Translations under genes and position numbers: made by a program | In this document: in pieces, positions 1 to 8,465 of the stretch | Numbering within the stretch: position 1 is the stretch's first letter | How the letters are laid out: every line of letters begins with the position of its first letter | The notes under the pieces: model-generated | Told to the model about the DNA's origin: nothing | The model's input: the letters and a program-made list of their open reading frames with translations, nothing else | Databases searched by the model: none | From: Acidimicrobiia bacterium | GTDB taxonomy: Bacteria > Actinomycetota > Acidimicrobiia > Spongiisociales > ZC4RG35 | Length of the DNA: 64,000 nt | Assembly (NCBI GenBank): GCA_026002975.1 | Contig: BPGJ01000004.1 | Location: 1-64,000, forward strand | Direction: 5' to 3'

Positions 1-918
1 GTGCTCGTGGACGTCGAGGCCGATCCCGTGGCCCACCCGGTGTACGAAGAAGGGCCCGTATCCGGCATCGTCGATCACCTTTCGGGCCGCCCGGTCGACG
101 TCCTGGGCGGGGACGCCCACCCGGGCCGCCTCTTTGGCCGCCGCCTGGGCCTCGGCCACCACCCGGTGAACCTCGAGGTATTCCGGTGTGGGCTCTCCCA
201 CCACGAAGCTGCGGGTCACGTCGGAGCAGTAGCCGGATAGTCGCCCTCCGAAGTCGATCACCACCAGGTCGCCGGGTTCGATCTGCCGGTCGGACGGTTC
301 GTGGTGGGGGGAGGCAGAGTTGGGTCCGGAGGCAACGATGCAGAACGAGGCCTCGTCGTGGCCCTCGGCCACGGTCAGCTCCCTGATCCGGGCGGCCACT
401 TCCCGTTCCCGCCTTCCTGCGAACCGGACCTCGGTGGGGATCCTGGCGAGGACACGGTCGACCGCCTCCGCGGCCCGGGCCAAGGCTCGAACCTCGTCGG
501 GGTCCTTCCTGCTCCGCAGGGGCCTCATCACTTGGGAGGCGGGCACGAAGGTGGTGTCGGTGAGATGGGCCAAGAGATCGAGGAGGAATCGTGCCCACAT
601 GTCGTCGCTCACCGCGGCGACGGTGGGACGACCGGCGATCTTGGCGGCCAGGGCGATGGGGTCGTCGGTCTCGCCCCACTCCTCGACCTGCACGGGTACC
701 GGCCCGACCCTCGGGGCCTCCAACGTCGGGACCAGCAGCACCGGTTCACGGTCTGCGTCTGCCGGCACCACCAGCAGGGTGGGACGTTCGGTGGGGACCG
801 CCCGGTAGCCGGCCAGATAGGTCTGGTCGGAGCCGGCCGCCAGGATCAGACAGTCGATCCCGACGTCGGCCATGGTCTCCCTCACGCGGCGAAGGCGGCT
901 CGAATGGTCGAAGTTCAC
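1..918 (-). CDS. M24 family metallopeptidase (Xaa-Pro peptidase), 3' end outside window
   Basis: Only the first 306 codons are present; the C-terminal metal ligands lie beyond the window edge. M24 enzymes are cytoplasmic dinuclear metallopeptidases that cleave bonds next to proline. A creatinase-like N-terminal region (about residues 1-150) precedes the pita-bread catalytic part. Two metal-binding Asp are seen in VVIDFGG (near residue 220) and YCSDVTRS, and the His motif HRVGHGIGLDVHEH is at the very edge. The GTG at 918 is chosen because the usual helix RLRRVRETM precedes the strand CLILAAG; ATG at 873 would cut that helix off. It is divergent from the next gene with only 24 bases between starts. 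Prolidase and aminopeptidase P cannot be told apart here. Confidence 0.88.
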   Translation of the reverse strand, partial: MNFDHSSRLRRVRETMADVGIDCLILAAGSDQTYLAGYRAVPTERPTLLVVPADADREPVLLVPTLEAPRVGPVPVQVEEWGETDDPIALAAKIAGRPTVAAVSDDMWARFLLDLLAHLTDTTFVPASQVMRPLRSRKDPDEVRALARAAEAVDRVLARIPTEVRFAGRREREVAARIRELTVAEGHDEASFCIVASGPNSASPHHEPSDRQIEPGDLVVIDFGGRLSGYCSDVTRSFVVGEPTPEYLEVHRVVAEAQAAAKEAARVGVPAQDVDRAARKVIDDAGYGPFFVHRVGHGIGLDVHEH

Positions 919-929
919 ATCCGACACGG

Positions 930-942
930 TAACTTGCCGAAA
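930..942 (+). promoter_or_regulatory. candidate -10 box (TAACTT) of a leaderless transcript
   Basis: TAACTT (930-935) fits TANNNT and is followed after seven bases by the GTG start at 943. No Shine-Dalgarno-like sequence precedes that start, so transcription and translation may begin at the same base. No convincing -35 is visible. Confidence 0.35.
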
Positions 943-1797
943 GTGGCGACCTCTCTCCAAACCGTTCTGGATCTCTTCGGCCGCGCCGAGTTCCTCGCCG
1001 GGCTCGGGTTCGGGACGGCAGCCGCCCTGGTTCTCCTCGGCCCCCTCCGTCACCTGCCGGGCATCTGGGGAGTGTCGTACGCGGTGGCTTCCGCCGCCGC
1101 CGTGCAGACGTCGGTGGGTCGGCGGCTGGGGGTGTACGCCGCTTTGGTGCTGCTGGGGTTGGGCGGCTACCTGTGGGAGAGGAATCCAAGTTTTGGGGAG
1201 CGGCAGGGGTCGGTGCCGGCGCGTTGATCCTCACCACTCGGGGTGGAGTGGACGCCACCACCTGGGTTCCTTGGGCGCTGGTGGGCATGGTCTTCTGGGC
1301 GGGCACCGCCGGCCGGAGGATCGACACGGTCGTCGATCCGGGTTGGGTGGGTCTCGTCATCTGGATGACGGCTTTCGGGATCTGGATCACCGTGCCCGAC
1401 ACCGACCTGGCCCGAATCCTGGTCGGGGTCGGTGTACCGCTGGCGGCCCTATCCAGGTTCTCCCCGCCGCCGGTCGGTCCGTCCGCATTTGCTTTGTTCG
1501 GCCTGTTCTGCTGGGTGGCCGCAGTGGGTGGGATCACCCGACCCGCGTCGGTGATCGGAGGCTGGTTGGCGCTCGGACTGGTCCTGCTCACCGCAGCGAT
1601 CCGAGGCCGCCTTCCCACCGGCCAGGCCCTGGTCGTACACGGAGGGTTGGTGTTGATCGGCACCCGTGTGATCGGGCTGTGGACCAACGGCTTGCCCGCG
1701 GTGATCGGGGGGGGCCATTCTCATGGGATTGGGAACCTACGTCCTAGTGGCGATCTCCAGGACCTCGACGATCATCGCAAGGGAGCAGCATCTGTGA
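943..1797 (+). CDS. polytopic membrane protein of unknown function (two frameshifts)
   Basis: Not recognised as a named family. The repaired product is 284 residues with about seven to eight hydrophobic segments (for example FLAGLGFGTAAALVLLG, YAALVLLGLGGYLW and a last helix AILMGLGTYVLVAI). As read, the frame is broken twice: one G appears to be missing in the run at 1195-1198, and one appears to be extra in the eight-G run at 1707-1714. With both repaired, the stop TGA (1795-1797) overlaps the rfbC start as GTGA. That neat coupling supports both repairs. Without the second repair the membrane protein would run in frame into rfbC, a false fusion. Confidence 0.6.
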
Positions 1798-2363
1798 AGG
1801 TCGAAACCACCCAGCTCGAAGGAGTATTGATCCTTACGCCCCAAAAGCACGAAGACGACCGGGGTTTCTTCTCGGAGGTCTACAACGCTCGGCGACTCGC
1901 CGAGGCGGGCATCGAAGACCGGTTCGTGCAGGACAACCACTCGCTCAGTAGGCGACCGGGCACGGTGCGGGGGCTTCACTTCCAGATCCCGCCCGCCCCG
2001 ACCGCCAAGCTGGTGCGGGTGGTGCGAGGTTCGATCCTCGATGTGGTGGTCGACATCCGGGTGGGTTCGCCCAGCTACGGCCGCCACGTGGCGGTGGAGC
2101 TCAGCTCGGACAACTGGCGCCAGATCTACGTGCCGGTGGGGTTCGCCCACGGCTTCTGCACCCTCACTCCCGACACGGAGGTGGTGTACAAGGTGACCGC
2201 CCATTGGTCCCCGGAGGTGGACAAGGGGCTGGCGTGGGACGACCCGGAGTTGGGGATCGACTGGCCGGTCGACCCCGAGGATGCGGTCCTCTCGGAGAAG
2301 GACCGCACGCAGCCCCGACTCAGAGATCTGCCGCCCTACTTCACCTACCAGCAGTCGAGCTGA
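1794..2363 (+). CDS. rfbC: dTDP-4-dehydrorhamnose 3,5-epimerase family protein
   Basis: RmlC/RfbC cupin epimerases invert C3 and C5 of dTDP-4-keto-6-deoxyglucose on the way to dTDP-L-rhamnose. The 189-residue product has the family order: DDRGFFSEVYN near residue 20, FVQDNHSLSRRPGTVRGLHFQ (about 45-65, with the catalytic His), VVDIRVGSPSYG, and PVGFAHGFCTL near residue 115. Length is normal. The GTG at 1794 overlaps the upstream stop as GTGA and has a GGGAG-like site ten bases before. It works in the same pathway as rfbA at 17216; rfbB and rfbD are not in this window. Its last 23 bases overlap the convergent glycosyltransferase gene. Confidence 0.9.
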   Translation: MKVETTQLEGVLILTPQKHEDDRGFFSEVYNARRLAEAGIEDRFVQDNHSLSRRPGTVRGLHFQIPPAPTAKLVRVVRGSILDVVVDIRVGSPSYGRHVAVELSSDNWRQIYVPVGFAHGFCTLTPDTEVVYKVTAHWSPEVDKGLAWDDPELGIDWPVDPEDAVLSEKDRTQPRLRDLPPYFTYQQSS

Positions 2364-3484
2364 GCAGCTCCACCAGCGACGACGCCACCAGCTCCAGACG
2401 GTACCGCTGTTCCACCCACTCGCGTGCCCTCCCACCGATCCCTTCGTCTCCGTGGATGAGGAGCGAGCAGATCTCGTCGGCGAGTCCGGCCTCGTCTCCC
2501 GCAGGAACGAGCCGAGCTACCGCACCTTCGCCGGTCACCTCACGGACCGGTGGGATGTCGAACGCCACCACGGGCAGGCCGGCCGCCATCGCCTCCAACA
2601 CCGAGGTACCCAGTCCCTCCATCAACGATGGGAAGGCGAACACGGATGCGTGTCGGAGGTACGGTCCGACGTCTGGGCGGTATCCCACCAGAGTGACCGC
2701 CTGCCCCAACCCGAGGCGGGAGATCTCTTCTTCTACCTGGTCCGCGGCGTCGCCCGGTCGGCCGACGATCACCAGGCGAGCTTCGGGAACCCGCTTCAGC
2801 ACCCGTTCGAACGCCCTCACGAGGTGGATCTGTCCCTTCTGACGGGCGAGTCGAGCGACGTTCAGGACGATGGGACCTTCGGTGGGCAAATCCAATTCGG
2901 CGCGGGAAGGGACATGTGCATCCAGGTCGGGCAACACCACGCCTCGGGGTATGACGGTGATCCTGTCTCGAGGTACACCGAGAAGACGGGCGTTGGTGAC
3001 TGCTGCGTCCTGGGTTATGGCGCGGAAACGCACCCTCGGGTTCCTGGCGGGGAGAGAGGCCAGCTTCCTCAGGATCCTCGCCCGGCGTGTGTCGGCTCGG
3101 GGCTGGTAGGACTCCAGGAGCGTCTGCTCACCGGAGAGAACGAAGGTCGAGACGATCGGACGTCCACAGAGGATCGCAGCGGTTTGAGCTACGAAGTTGG
3201 CGGCGAACAGCGAAGAGTGGATCACATCGGGTCGGAACCGGCGGATCTCTTGGACGAGTCGGGCGACGCCGACCGGCCATCCGTAGGCGCCCCACGACGA
3301 CCTGAGCCCGAGCCAGGTGACCCCGATTCCGGCGTTTCGGAGCTGCGGCTCGAGATCGGAGGGTTCGTAGAGGCGAACCAGATGCTGGTCTACCGCGGGC
3401 GGAAAGGCGCTGATCTCCCTGACCATGCCCCGTTCGGCCCCCTCCGGACCCTGAGAGGCTGTCGATGACGTGGAGGACCCGCAC
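2341..3484 (-). CDS. glycosyltransferase family 4 (GT-B fold), one frameshift
   Basis: A retaining GT4-type transferase expected to add a sugar from a nucleotide donor to a lipid-linked or surface glycan. The repaired protein (380 residues) starts VRVLHVIDSLSGSGGAERG, the typical N-terminal Rossmann strand and acceptor loop. The donor domain has NVARLARQKGQ (about 225-235) and the E-x7-E-like segment PSLMEGLGTSVLEAMAAGLPVV. An extra C in the run at 3438-3442 separates the first 16 codons from the rest. Translation from an internal ATG at 3426 would lose the N-terminal strand. The gene starts 10 bases after lipBA ends and runs the same way, so it may be the last gene of the lpd operon. Confidence 0.8.
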
Positions 3485-3494
3485 CCGGGTGTGC

Positions 3495-5180
3495 CTAACG
3501 CCGGCCGATCGTCACCGGGACGGACTCCGGGTGCCGACGGACCGATTCGATCATCGCTTCGATCGCCGACTCCTTGGCGTGGTAGCTGGATCTGACCAGC
3601 GGGCCCGATTCGACGTGGGGGATCCCTATCTGCTCCCCGAACCTCTTGTACTCGGCGAACTCGTCGGGATGGACGTAGCGGTGGATGCGCCGGTGACGGG
3701 GGGTGGGTCGCAGGTACTGGCCGATGGTGACGATGTCCACCCCCACCGCCCTCAGGTCGGCCAAGGCCCCCAGCACTTCCTGGGTGGTTTCACCCATCCC
3801 GACGATCAGACCCGACTTGGTGAGCCCGTCGGGGTGCATCTGCTTGGCCCGCCACAGCAGGGCCAGGGACCGTCCGTAGTTGGCAAGGGTCCGTATCTCC
3901 CGTTGGAGGCGGAGCACCGTCTCGGTGTTGTGGTTGAGCACCTCGGGGCGCTCGTCCATTACGATCCTCAGGGCTTCCCGGTCGCCTTTGAAGTCGGGGA
4001 TGAGCACCTCGATGGTGGTGCCGGGTGACAACCGGCGGGTCTCCCGGATGGTGGCGGCGAAGATGGCGGCGCCTCCGTCGTCGAGGTCGTCCCGGTTCAC
4101 CGATGTGATCACGGCGTGTCGGAGGTTCATCCGGGCGATGGCCTGGGCGGCCCGGAAGGGCTCCATCACGTCGAGTTCGGTGGGTTTGCCGGTGGTGACG
4201 TTGCAGAAACCGCAAGCCCGGGTGCACCGGTCGCCGAGGATCATCAGGGTGGCGGTGCCCGAGCCCCAACATTCGTAGATGTTGGGGCAGTTGGCCTCCT
4301 CGCAAACGGTGTGAAGGTCGAGGCCCCGCATCAGGTCCTTCAGCTTCAAGTAGTCGCCGTCCATGCGGGCGGTGACCTTCATCCAGGGCGGGCGGGGCGG
4401 CTCGCCGGGGAGCCGGCCTGAGACGAGCAGGGGCTCCGACTGCCGCTTCTCGGGTGAGAAGGTGCCCGAGGCGAGGAGCCGGTCGACCTCGAAGCTCCTG
4501 TCTTTTCCCTGACCCCGGGTGAAAGCGGCGAGCTGTACGTCGGCATCGGGGTAGCCGAAGATCCGTCGGAAGGCTGGGATGAACGCCTCGACTGCTTCCT
4601 CGAGGGATACCCGGCGACCGGCCAGCTCGGAGACCGAGGTGACGGGCCGGTCGGTGATGCCGCACGGGTTCATCCGAGCGAAGAACGACATGTCGGGGTG
4701 GAGGTTGAGCCCGAAGCCGTGCATGGTGACGCCTCTCGACACCCGAACTCCTATGGCGGCCACCTTTCCCCGGCTGGTCCACACCCCGGTGTAGCCGTCC
4801 TCACGCCACGCCTCGATCCGGAAGGATGCCAGGGCCTCGATGAGCGCCTGCTCCAGCTTCCGCACGTAGGGAACCACCTGCCGGGGGTGTTCGAGACGGA
4901 GGATCGGGTAGCCGACGAGCTGGCCGGGGCCGTGGTAGGTGATGTCGCCGCCCCGATCCACGTGGTAGAGCTCCGCTCCCAACCCTGCCAGGGCGTCTTC
5001 GGGGACCAGCAGGTTGGAGCCGTCACCGTTGCGGCCCACCGTGTAGACGTGGGGGTGTTCGACCAGCAGCAGGTAGTCGTCGGCGGTGCGGCCGGTGGCT
5101 CGTCCTTCCCAGAACGCTCTCTGCAGGTCCCACGCCTCGGCGTAGGGCAGCCGTCCCAGCCAGCGGACTCGAAGGGTCAT
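3495..5180 (-). CDS. lipBA: fused octanoyltransferase-lipoyl synthase (LipB-LipA)
   Basis: One 561-residue protein carries both steps of endogenous lipoate assembly. LipB part (about 1-215): [12 protein letters not shown] (76-87), Lys139 in GKVAAIGVR, and Cys173 in NPCGITD. These match the Lys/Cys pair of octanoyl-ACP:protein transferases. LipA part (about 265-561): the auxiliary-cluster cysteines C293, C298 and C304 in [12 protein letters not shown], the radical-SAM triad C319, C323 and C326 in CTRACGFC, and the C-terminal RSSYHA serine motif. A roughly 50-residue polar linker joins them. In most bacteria these are two genes. The start ATG overlaps the E2 stop (ATGA), placing it in one operon with the lipoylated E2 and with lpd. 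All key residues are intact. Confidence 0.95.
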   Translation of the reverse strand: MTLRVRWLGRLPYAEAWDLQRAFWEGRATGRTADDYLLLVEHPHVYTVGRNGDGSNLLVPEDALAGLGAELYHVDRGGDITYHGPGQLVGYPILRLEHPRQVVPYVRKLEQALIEALASFRIEAWREDGYTGVWTSRGKVAAIGVRVSRGVTMHGFGLNLHPDMSFFARMNPCGITDRPVTSVSELAGRRVSLEEAVEAFIPAFRRIFGYPDADVQLAAFTRGQGKDRSFEVDRLLASGTFSPEKRQSEPLLVSGRLPGEPPRPPWMKVTARMDGDYLKLKDLMRGLDLHTVCEEANCPNIYECWGSGTATLMILGDRCTRACGFCNVTTGKPTELDVMEPFRAAQAIARMNLRHAVITSVNRDDLDDGGAAIFAATIRETRRLSPGTTIEVLIPDFKGDREALRIVMDERPEVLNHNTETVLRLQREIRTLANYGRSLALLWRAKQMHPDGLTKSGLIVGMGETTQEVLGALADLRAVGVDIVTIGQYLRPTPRHRRIHRYVHPDEFAEYKRFGEQIGIPHVESGPLVRSSYHAKESAIEAMIESVRRHPESVPVTIGRR

Positions 5181-6970
5181 GTGAGTTCTTGTTCCCAGTC
5201 CCAGGTTTCGATGTTGTGTTTGATCCGGTTGAGGAACAGGACTGCGGTGGACCCGTCGAACGCCCGATGATCCCAGGACAGTCCCAGATAGCCGATGTGG
5301 CGGATGGCGATCACATCCGACCCGTCCGGACCCGACACCACCGCAGGCCGCTTCGCCACCGTATCAGTCGACAAGATCCCCACATTCGGCACATTGATGA
5401 TCGGAGCCGACATGAACGACCCATACGGCCCCGGATTGGTGATCGTGAAAGTCGACCCCGAAATATCATCCGGTTCCAACCTCCCCTCCCGAGCCTTGGA
5501 AGCCAACTCCCTGATCCGACGAGCCAACCCCACCAACCGCAAATCATCCGCATCCCGAACCGTCACCACCACCAACCCCCCCTGATCCAAATCAACCGCC
5601 ACCCCAAGATGCACCTTCCGGAACACCCGCCTAACCCCCGCCTCCAAATCCAAAGACGAATTCACCACCGGAAACGCCCCCAACGCATCGATCGTCGCCC
5701 GAGCCACAAACGGCAAATAAGTCAAAGAAAACCCCTCACGGCGACGCCACTCCTCCCGCCACAACCCCCTCACCCGCTCAACCCGCTCAAAATCAACCTC
5801 AACCGACGTCCACACATGAGCCGCCACCCGACGAGCCTCAACCATCCGCTCCGCAATCCGCAACCGCAACCGCCCCAACTCCTCAACCACCACACCATCC
5901 CCAACCCCAACAGACTCCACCTCACCACCAGCAGCAGCAGCAGCCGGAGCCTCAGCCGGAACCTCGGCGGCAGGAGCCTCCACCTCACCAGCAGGAGCAG
6001 CAGCAGGAGCAGCAGCAGCCTCCACAGCAGCCTCGGCCGGAACCTCGGCGGCAGGAGCCTCGGCAACCTCGGACGGAGCAGAAACCTCCGCCCCAGCCTC
6101 CCCCCGAGCCGCCAAATACGCCTCCACATCCCGCCGAGTAACCCGACCCCCCCGACCAGAACCCCTCACCTCAGACAAATCCACCCCAAACTCCCTCACC
6201 AAACGCCGCACCACCGGCGACAACAAACGACCCCGCGACCCGTCACCCTCGGCCTGCGGCTCCTCCCGAACAGCCGCAGGTTCCGGCTGCTCCCCAACGG
6301 CCTCCGGCTCCGGTTCCGGAGCCCGGCCCTCCTCCCCTGCCGGAACCTCCAAGCCGATCACACACAGGGGGGTGCCCACCGGTACGGTCTCCCCCTCCCC
6401 CACCAGGATCTCGGTCACCACACCCCCCACCGGAGACGGAACCTCGGTATCCACCTTGTCCGTCGAGATCTCAACCAACACCTCATCCGGCTCCACCCGA
6501 TCCCCCACCCGCTTCAACCACCGCAGAATCGTCCCCTCAGTAACCGTCTCCCCCAACTGCGGCATCGAAATCGTGGTTCCGGCCCCCCTACTCTCTACCC
6601 GCGCCGCGGCCGGCTCCCCGGTGCTCTCCCCGGCCGACTGCTGCTCGATCTCCCGATCCTCGGCCCGGGCCGGCTCCTGCGGTACCTCCTCTGCCGCTGC
6701 CGTAGGCCGGTCTCCGCCGCCGGTGGTCTCGCCCTCGTCGCCGATCACGCACAGGGGGGTGCCCACCGGTACGGTCTCCCCCTCCCCCACCAGAATCTCG
6801 GTCACCACACCCCCCACCGGCGACGGAACCTCGGTATCCACCTTGTCCGTCGAGATCTCCACCAACACCTCATCCGGCTCCACCCGATCCCCCACCTGCT
6901 TCAACCAGCGCAGGATCGTCCCCTCAGTAACCGTCTCCCCCAACTGCGGCATCGAAATCGTCGTCGCCAT
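5177..6970 (-). CDS. 2-oxoacid dehydrogenase E2, dihydrolipoamide acyltransferase with two lipoyl domains
   Basis: The E2 core of a pyruvate, 2-oxoglutarate or branched-chain dehydrogenase, which moves acyl groups from E1 to CoA through lipoyl arms. Order in 597 residues: lipoyl domain 1 (about 2-77, Lys43 in EISTDKVD), lipoyl domain 2 (132-206, Lys172), peripheral-subunit-binding domain (about 246-288), an Ala/Pro/Glu linker (289-352), and a catalytic domain (about 360-597) ending with the active-site His in SWDHRAFDG. The lipoyl domains are nearly identical also as DNA. Codon use in most of the gene favours third-base G/T (TTG, GTT, ATT), unlike neighbours that prefer C/G. The E1 genes are not here, so the substrate cannot be named. 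It is cotranscribed with lpd and lipBA. Confidence 0.93.
   Translation of the reverse strand: MATTISMPQLGETVTEGTILRWLKQVGDRVEPDEVLVEISTDKVDTEVPSPVGGVVTEILVGEGETVPVGTPLCVIGDEGETTGGGDRPTAAAEEVPQEPARAEDREIEQQSAGESTGEPAAARVESRGAGTTISMPQLGETVTEGTILRWLKRVGDRVEPDEVLVEISTDKVDTEVPSPVGGVVTEILVGEGETVPVGTPLCVIGLEVPAGEEGRAPEPEPEAVGEQPEPAAVREEPQAEGDGSRGRLLSPVVRRLVREFGVDLSEVRGSGRGGRVTRRDVEAYLAARGEAGAEVSAPSEVAEAPAAEVPAEAAVEAAAAPAAAPAGEVEAPAAEVPAEAPAAAAAGGEVESVGVGDGVVVEELGRLRLRIAERMVEARRVAAHVWTSVEVDFERVERVRGLWREEWRRREGFSLTYLPFVARATIDALGAFPVVNSSLDLEAGVRRVFRKVHLGVAVDLDQGGLVVVTVRDADDLRLVGLARRIRELASKAREGRLEPDDISGSTFTITNPGPYGSFMSAPIINVPNVGILSTDTVAKRPAVVSGPDGSDVIAIRHIGYLGLSWDHRAFDGSTAVLFLNRIKHNIETWDWEQELT
6353..6574 (-). 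repeat. direct DNA repeat, copy B (second lipoyl domain)
   Basis: This 222-base segment is nearly identical to 6740-6961, differing at only scattered bases. Each encodes a complete lipoyl domain with the lipoylated Lys. It indicates a recent duplication or ongoing gene conversion within the E2 gene. Confidence 0.85.
6740..6961 (-). repeat. direct DNA repeat, copy A (first lipoyl domain)
   Basis: Partner of 6353-6574. The two copies are separated by an ordinary, non-repeated Glu/Ala-rich linker of about 165 bases. Confidence 0.85.
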
Positions 6971-6979
6971 CGATCCTCC

Positions 6980-8350
6980 TCAGTGCAAGCTCTTCCCGGA
7001 TGCGGACAGGAGGGTCTCGCCGATCGCCTCCGACAGGGTCGGGTGGGCGTGGACGAACGCGGCCGCTTCTTCCGGAAGCGCCTCCCAGCCCACCGAATAC
7101 ATCAGCTCGTGGATCATCTCGCCGGCCTGGGGACCCACCACCGCCGCCCCCAGGATGGGGCCGTCCTTCTCGGCGATCACCTTGGCGAACCCCTGGTTCT
7201 GGCCGATGATGATCGCCCTACCCACGCCGTTGAAGGCGTGTTTGGTCACCACCACGTCGTAGCCGGCACTACGGGCTTGCGCTTCGGTGAGGCCCACCTC
7301 GGCCACCTCGGGGTGGGTGTAGGTCACCCTGGGTATCGCCCGATAGTCGACCGGCGCCGGACGCCCGGTGGCGATGTGGGTCACTGCGGCGATGGCTTCG
7401 GCGAACCCGGCGTGGGCGAGCTGGGGAGTGCCCGCCACGATGTCACCCACCGCGTACACCCCGGGTTCGGCAGTCTCCATGGTGGTGAGATCCACTTGGA
7501 CGAATCCCCGGTCGGTCTCCACCTTGGTGGTCTCCAGCCCGATACCTTCGGTGCGGGGGCCGCGCCCGACCGCTACCAGGACGACGTCGACCTGCTGGGT
7601 CTCTTCCCCGGCGGGGACGACGATCCCGCCGTCGGTCCGTCGGGGCTCTCCGACCTCCACCCCCGTGCGGATAACCACCCCACGACGATCGAGGAAACGC
7701 TCTAGGGCTTTGGCAGCTTCGGTGTCGCTGCCCGGCAGGAGCTGGTCCATCAGCTCGTACACGTAGACCTCGGAGCCGAGGTCTACCAGCAGGCTGGCGA
7801 ACTCACATCCGATGACCCCGCCGCCGATGATCGCCACCCGTTCGGGTTGGCTGGTCCAGTCGAGGGCGTGATCGGAGGTGACGATCCGCTCCCCGTCGAT
7901 GTCGTAGCCGGGGATGGTGCGGGCGTACGAACCGGTGGCCAGGATCACCTTCGTAGCTTCGACCGTTCGGCTTCCCTCCTGCGCGTCGACCACGATCCGG
8001 TTGGGGCCGTCCAGCCGGCCGGTTCCGGTTACGACTTCTACTCCGCGCTGGCGTAGCAGACCACCCAGACCCCGAACCAGTGCGTCGACGGTCCGGTTCT
8101 TGCGAGCCAGAGCCGCCTCCCAGTCGAGTTTGGGTTCGGTGGTGACGACACCGAAATCGGAGGCGTGGCGGACGGTGGAGAACACCTCGGCGATGTGGAG
8201 CCACTGCTTGGCGGGGATGCATCCCCGGTGGAGACAGGTGCCGCCCGGCGGCTCGTCGCTGACGAGTGCCACGTCGAGACCGAAGTTGTGGGCATAGAGG
8301 GCGGCGGCGTAGCCGCCTGGCCCCCCGCCGAGGATGGCGATGTCGTACAC
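6980..8350 (-). CDS. lpdA: dihydrolipoyl dehydrogenase (E3)
   Basis: An FAD disulfide oxidoreductase that reoxidises the dihydrolipoyl arm of E2 with NAD+. The 456-residue protein has the FAD Rossmann motif GGGPGG (about 8-13), the redox disulfide in GGTCLHRGCIPAK (about 40-52), an NAD-binding motif IIGGGVIG near 175, the second FAD motif VYAVGD near 305, and the C-terminal catalytic His-Glu pair in HAHPTLSE near 436. Size is standard. The GTG start is preceded by AAAGGA at a suitable distance; no ATG lies nearby in frame. First gene of the lpd-E2-lipBA operon, nine bases ahead of E2, and divergent from the exported protein at 8466. Confidence 0.94.
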   Translation of the reverse strand: MYDIAILGGGPGGYAAALYAHNFGLDVALVSDEPPGGTCLHRGCIPAKQWLHIAEVFSTVRHASDFGVVTTEPKLDWEAALARKNRTVDALVRGLGGLLRQRGVEVVTGTGRLDGPNRIVVDAQEGSRTVEATKVILATGSYARTIPGYDIDGERIVTSDHALDWTSQPERVAIIGGGVIGCEFASLLVDLGSEVYVYELMDQLLPGSDTEAAKALERFLDRRGVVIRTGVEVGEPRRTDGGIVVPAGEETQQVDVVLVAVGRGPRTEGIGLETTKVETDRGFVQVDLTTMETAEPGVYAVGDIVAGTPQLAHAGFAEAIAAVTHIATGRPAPVDYRAIPRVTYTHPEVAEVGLTEAQARSAGYDVVVTKHAFNGVGRAIIIGQNQGFAKVIAEKDGPILGAAVVGPQAGEMIHELMYSVGWEALPEEAAAFVHAHPTLSEAIGETLLSASGKSLH

Positions 8351-8465
8351 AGGACGTCCTTTCCTCCGGGTTCGAGGCTAGCGGCTGCCGAGTCTACGAA
8401 AACTCCTCAAGGATGCCCGCGGGGGGTCGATAGAGAGCGGACCAGCCGGCACACGGGGGAAGCAA

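Noticed and set aside
1173..2363. Apparent in-frame fusion of a membrane protein to RfbC
   Set aside because: An extra G in the eight-G run at 1707-1714 creates it. With seven G the membrane protein ends at 1797 with a GTGA overlap to rfbC.
5189..7705. Very long open frame (838 codons) on the plus strand opposite E2 and lpd
   Set aside because: It is the shadow of two well-supported minus-strand genes. Its Pro/Arg/His-rich translation reflects their codon use and shows no family motif.
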